Assembly (NCBI GenBank): GCA_021151825.1
Contig: JAGKWQ010000004.1
Coordinates: forward strand, 124,001-188,000
Reading direction: 5' to 3'
DNA from: Cellvibrionaceae bacterium
GTDB taxonomy: Bacteria > Pseudomonadota > Gammaproteobacteria > Pseudomonadales > Cellvibrionaceae
DNA length: 64,000 nucleotides
Shown: positions 62,061 to 64,000 of the stretch, in pieces
Layout of the letters: each line of letters begins with the position of its first letter
Position numbering within the stretch: position 1 is the stretch's first letter
The notes under the pieces: model-generated
The model's input: only the letters and a program-made list of their open reading frames with translations
What the model was told of the DNA's origin: nothing
Databases searched by the model: none
Made by a program: the position numbers and the translations under genes

Positions 62061-62909
62061 TTAATACGAATAGGGTGGTGTTGTTCCAAAAGCATTATTC
62101 AATAACGGCCTCAACAGCTGTTCATTAGTGATTCGTTCACTACCGTTTTCTTCTTTGTATTTGATACTGAAGAAATAATCCTTGCCGCCAGGAATAGTAA
62201 TTTCCCTGATGATTATTGCTATTGCGGTCAACCGATCAAAGTCTTCTTGCGGTATAGGGGCAGGAACATAAATAGTTTTTTGTCCTTTGCCTTGCCAAAG
62301 TGCTTCGATAACAAAGCCCTCTCTCGGTCCATTAACCGGGCTTTCTGCCGACGCGTAGCTCAGTGTATCTTTCAGGGAAAGTGTCAGGAGTTTGGTGTCG
62401 ATCGTAGTTGTCGCTACGTCTGCTATTTTCGCAACAGTTATATCGCGCAGGATTCCATTAACAGTAAACAGCGGTTGTCCTTTAGGTACTACCTCTGGCT
62501 GGATGAAGGCGGATTGTTCTGAAACCGAAACCTCAATACGCGGATTGGATTGCAATGGACGATTAAAATCTGCACCTCTTACATCTACAAATACCTGGCG
62601 ATAAATCCAGGCATCATCAACGATTGCGCGATAAAGATCAGGTTCAATCTTTTTAAATCCTGTTGCTACCAATTTAGCGGCGTTGGGAAAACTGACCTCA
62701 AGTGAATTAATTTGCACATCGGGGCTCAGTGGATCTTTATTGACTTTAAAAACAGCGGATTTAGGCTGATTAAAATTCAGGTTTGGATATTGAATTGGTC
62801 CAGGAAAAGAATTGATTGCGGTAAAGTCATATTCAAATGTTTTAGCGTAGGTAGATGCACTGAGGATGCTAAACAGTGTTACACCTATATTGCGGGCAAA
62901 CTTATTCAT
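62061..62909 (-). CDS. Exported protein of unknown function
   Basis: A 282-residue protein with a signal peptide (NKFARNIGVTLFSILSASTYA). I recognise no domain. The mature part is beta-rich with several short paired segments (FEYDFTAINSFPGPIQYP, QINSLEVSFPNAAKLVATGF, VFVDVRGADFNRPLQSNPRI). It contains no cysteines or obvious catalytic motif, so it is likely a periplasmic binding or structural protein. It lies 83 nt downstream of the PEGA/FGE-like gene on the same strand; the two may be co-transcribed. Confidence 0.65.
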   Translation of the reverse strand: MNKFARNIGVTLFSILSASTYAKTFEYDFTAINSFPGPIQYPNLNFNQPKSAVFKVNKDPLSPDVQINSLEVSFPNAAKLVATGFKKIEPDLYRAIVDDAWIYRQVFVDVRGADFNRPLQSNPRIEVSVSEQSAFIQPEVVPKGQPLFTVNGILRDITVAKIADVATTTIDTKLLTLSLKDTLSYASAESPVNGPREGFVIEALWQGKGQKTIYVPAPIPQEDFDRLTAIAIIIREITIPGGKDYFFSIKYKEENGSERITNEQLLRPLLNNAFGTTPPYSY

Positions 62910-62992
62910 GTGAAACTCCTTGTTTAATGAAATTAACCCTGCTGTTGCAGAGCTGCCTAACCCTAGCAGAACAATTAAAAAGTTAGCAAACG

Positions 62993-64000
62993 TTAATTGT
63001 CGCGATTAAAAATACTGTCGCGAAGTTCACGAAAAATATTGCGGCGGCGCGGTTGGTTTTCCGTATTGGGTTGGTCATCCATTACCCGGATTTGAGGAAT
63101 TTCCTGTAACACCCGGAAGCCAATATTTTTGCGGGATTTAGTAGCGGTAAAAGCAATCTGCGAATAAGCCGCAATGTTTTCCACTTTGCTGGTAAATGCA
63201 CCACCGCGCACAGCGCGTTTCAAACAAACGGTTTGTGGGTTGGCTGATGGGTTTGGGGTATCAGCGCAATCGCTGGTCCATTCGGCAACATTGCCAGCGG
63301 TATCATGCAATCCAAAATCATTGGGCGGAAATGCACCGACGACTTGGGTTTTGTTATTAAAAAAACTGTCCCACCAGCTCTTGCAATCAAAACGACAGTT
63401 GGTGCGATCACGTGCATCTTCGGTATTGTTACCCCACCAATAATTACTGGTAGTGTTGCCGCGCGCTGCGTATTCCCATTCCGCAGTGCTGGGAAGACGA
63501 TAGGTTTTTCCTGTGATTTTATTGAGCCAGTTTATATAGGCGTTAGCATCGTCCCAGCTTATATTAATAATCGGGCGTTCGCCGCGCCCCCAGCCATTGT
63601 CATCGGGTAAGGCACGGTTAGTTTCGACCGCAAAAAAATCATATTCATTAAAGGTAATTTCGTAGCGGCTGATATAAAAATCACGCTCGATAGTGACTTG
63701 GGCACCTTGGATATTCGGGTTGCCCATTAAAAAAGTTCCCGCTTTTATCAACACCAATTCTGGTAATGGTAGTGTGTTGCCAGTCAGCGGTTGATTATTT
63801 TTTTGCAGTGCTATGTCAATGGATGAATTCTGTGTGGTTAAGCGAACCCATTTTTTTCTGGTATTGAAGCCAGGTTGGCTAATTTCCAAATGATAAACGC
63901 CTGCTGGCAATTCAATCCCCGGAACATATTTTTCCCGAATGTTCAGAATACGCACGCGCGCTTCTTTGGGAATAGGATTAACGGTTAATGGAATGAGTGT
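62993..64000 (-). CDS. PEGA plus FGE-sulfatase-fold protein, 3' part
   Basis: The frame runs off the right edge without a start, so the N-terminus is missing. The visible start is a PEGA-type repeat (PLTVNPIPKEARVRI, ELPAGVYHLEISQPGF). From there an FGE-sulfatase (SUMF1) domain follows: LVLIKAGTFLMGNP, RYEITFNEYDFF, NISWDDANAYINWLN, RLPSTAEWEYAARG, GLHDTAGNVAEWTSD, RAVRGGAF and NIGFRVL. The cysteine pair that follows RGGSW in true formylglycine-generating enzymes is absent, so it is probably a binding or signalling version. The tail QPRRRNIFRELRDSIFNRDN is basic. Such proteins are often linked to Ser/Thr kinases. Confidence 0.85.
   Translation of the reverse strand, partial: TLIPLTVNPIPKEARVRILNIREKYVPGIELPAGVYHLEISQPGFNTRKKWVRLTTQNSSIDIALQKNNQPLTGNTLPLPELVLIKAGTFLMGNPNIQGAQVTIERDFYISRYEITFNEYDFFAVETNRALPDDNGWGRGERPIINISWDDANAYINWLNKITGKTYRLPSTAEWEYAARGNTTSNYWWGNNTEDARDRTNCRFDCKSWWDSFFNNKTQVVGAFPPNDFGLHDTAGNVAEWTSDCADTPNPSANPQTVCLKRAVRGGAFTSKVENIAAYSQIAFTATKSRKNIGFRVLQEIPQIRVMDDQPNTENQPRRRNIFRELRDSIFNRDN

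Noticed and set aside
1..64000. CRISPR arrays, rRNA genes, prophage or insertion sequences with transposase
   Set aside because: No regularly spaced direct repeats, no rRNA sequence and no transposase or integrase gene was seen.

Overview
The window looks like a chromosomal segment of a gammaproteobacterium of moderate GC. The gene order (pyrH-frr-uppS-cdsA-dxr-rseP-bamA-skp-lpxD-fabZ-lpxA-lpxB-rnhB-dnaE-accA, and dapB/carAB/greA/yhbY/ftsH/folP/glmM/tpiA/secG/tRNA-Leu) is the one found in Pseudomonas, Cellvibrio and relatives. A GH105-type unsaturated-uronide hydrolase, a LacI-family regulator remnant and a mannonate dehydratase suggest a plant-polysaccharide degrader of the Cellvibrio type. 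That placement is inferred from gene content; no 16S rRNA is present.

Layout. 1-3153 is a decayed accessory strip: the 3' end of a GH105 hydrolase, a truncated lipoprotein, a VOC protein, an orphan membrane-anchored protein and a LacI-type regulator broken by about five frameshifts. 3290-10793 holds nrdR and the riboflavin genes (ribD, an RDD membrane protein, ribE, a ribBX-type fusion, ribH), a terminator, then nusB-thiL-pgpA-ribA. 10848-21169 is dapB-carAB-greA, with an insertion of a DUF808 membrane protein, a leucine-rich-repeat protein and a large ankyrin/DUF2914 protein between dapB and carA. 21236-27684 is yhbY (divergent), ftsH, folP, glmM, tpiA, secG and tRNA-Leu(GAG). rlmE, usually between yhbY and ftsH, is not there.

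27809-35580 is a minus-strand block: yebC-like, dapD, an ArsC/Spx-like gene, nth, dapC, glnD, map. 35852-38656 places a secreted protein of unknown function and uxuA between map and rpsB. 38940-40821 is rpsB-tsf with a structured leader and an intergenic terminator. 40960-43950 is accessory: a DUF4157 protein with a C-terminal domain carrying a clan-CD-protease-like His-Gly/Ala-Cys signature, convergent with a membrane diguanylate cyclase. 44204-61995 is the long translation/isoprenoid/outer-membrane/lipid A operon ending in dnaE and accA. 62061-64000 has two minus-strand genes, a periplasmic protein of unknown function and a PEGA plus FGE-sulfatase-fold protein running off the right edge.

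Functional links: NrdR and the rib genes make deoxynucleotide control and flavins. DapB, DapC and DapD give most of the succinylase lysine/diaminopimelate branch, though in separate operons. CarAB supplies carbamoyl phosphate and GlnD senses nitrogen. UppS, CdsA, LpxA/B/D, FabZ, RseP, BamA and Skp form one envelope-biogenesis unit. The most interesting candidates are the DUF4157/clan-CD-like effector, the LRR and ankyrin/DUF2914 pair, and three families of short inverted-repeat elements in intergenic DNA, two of them REPIN-like.
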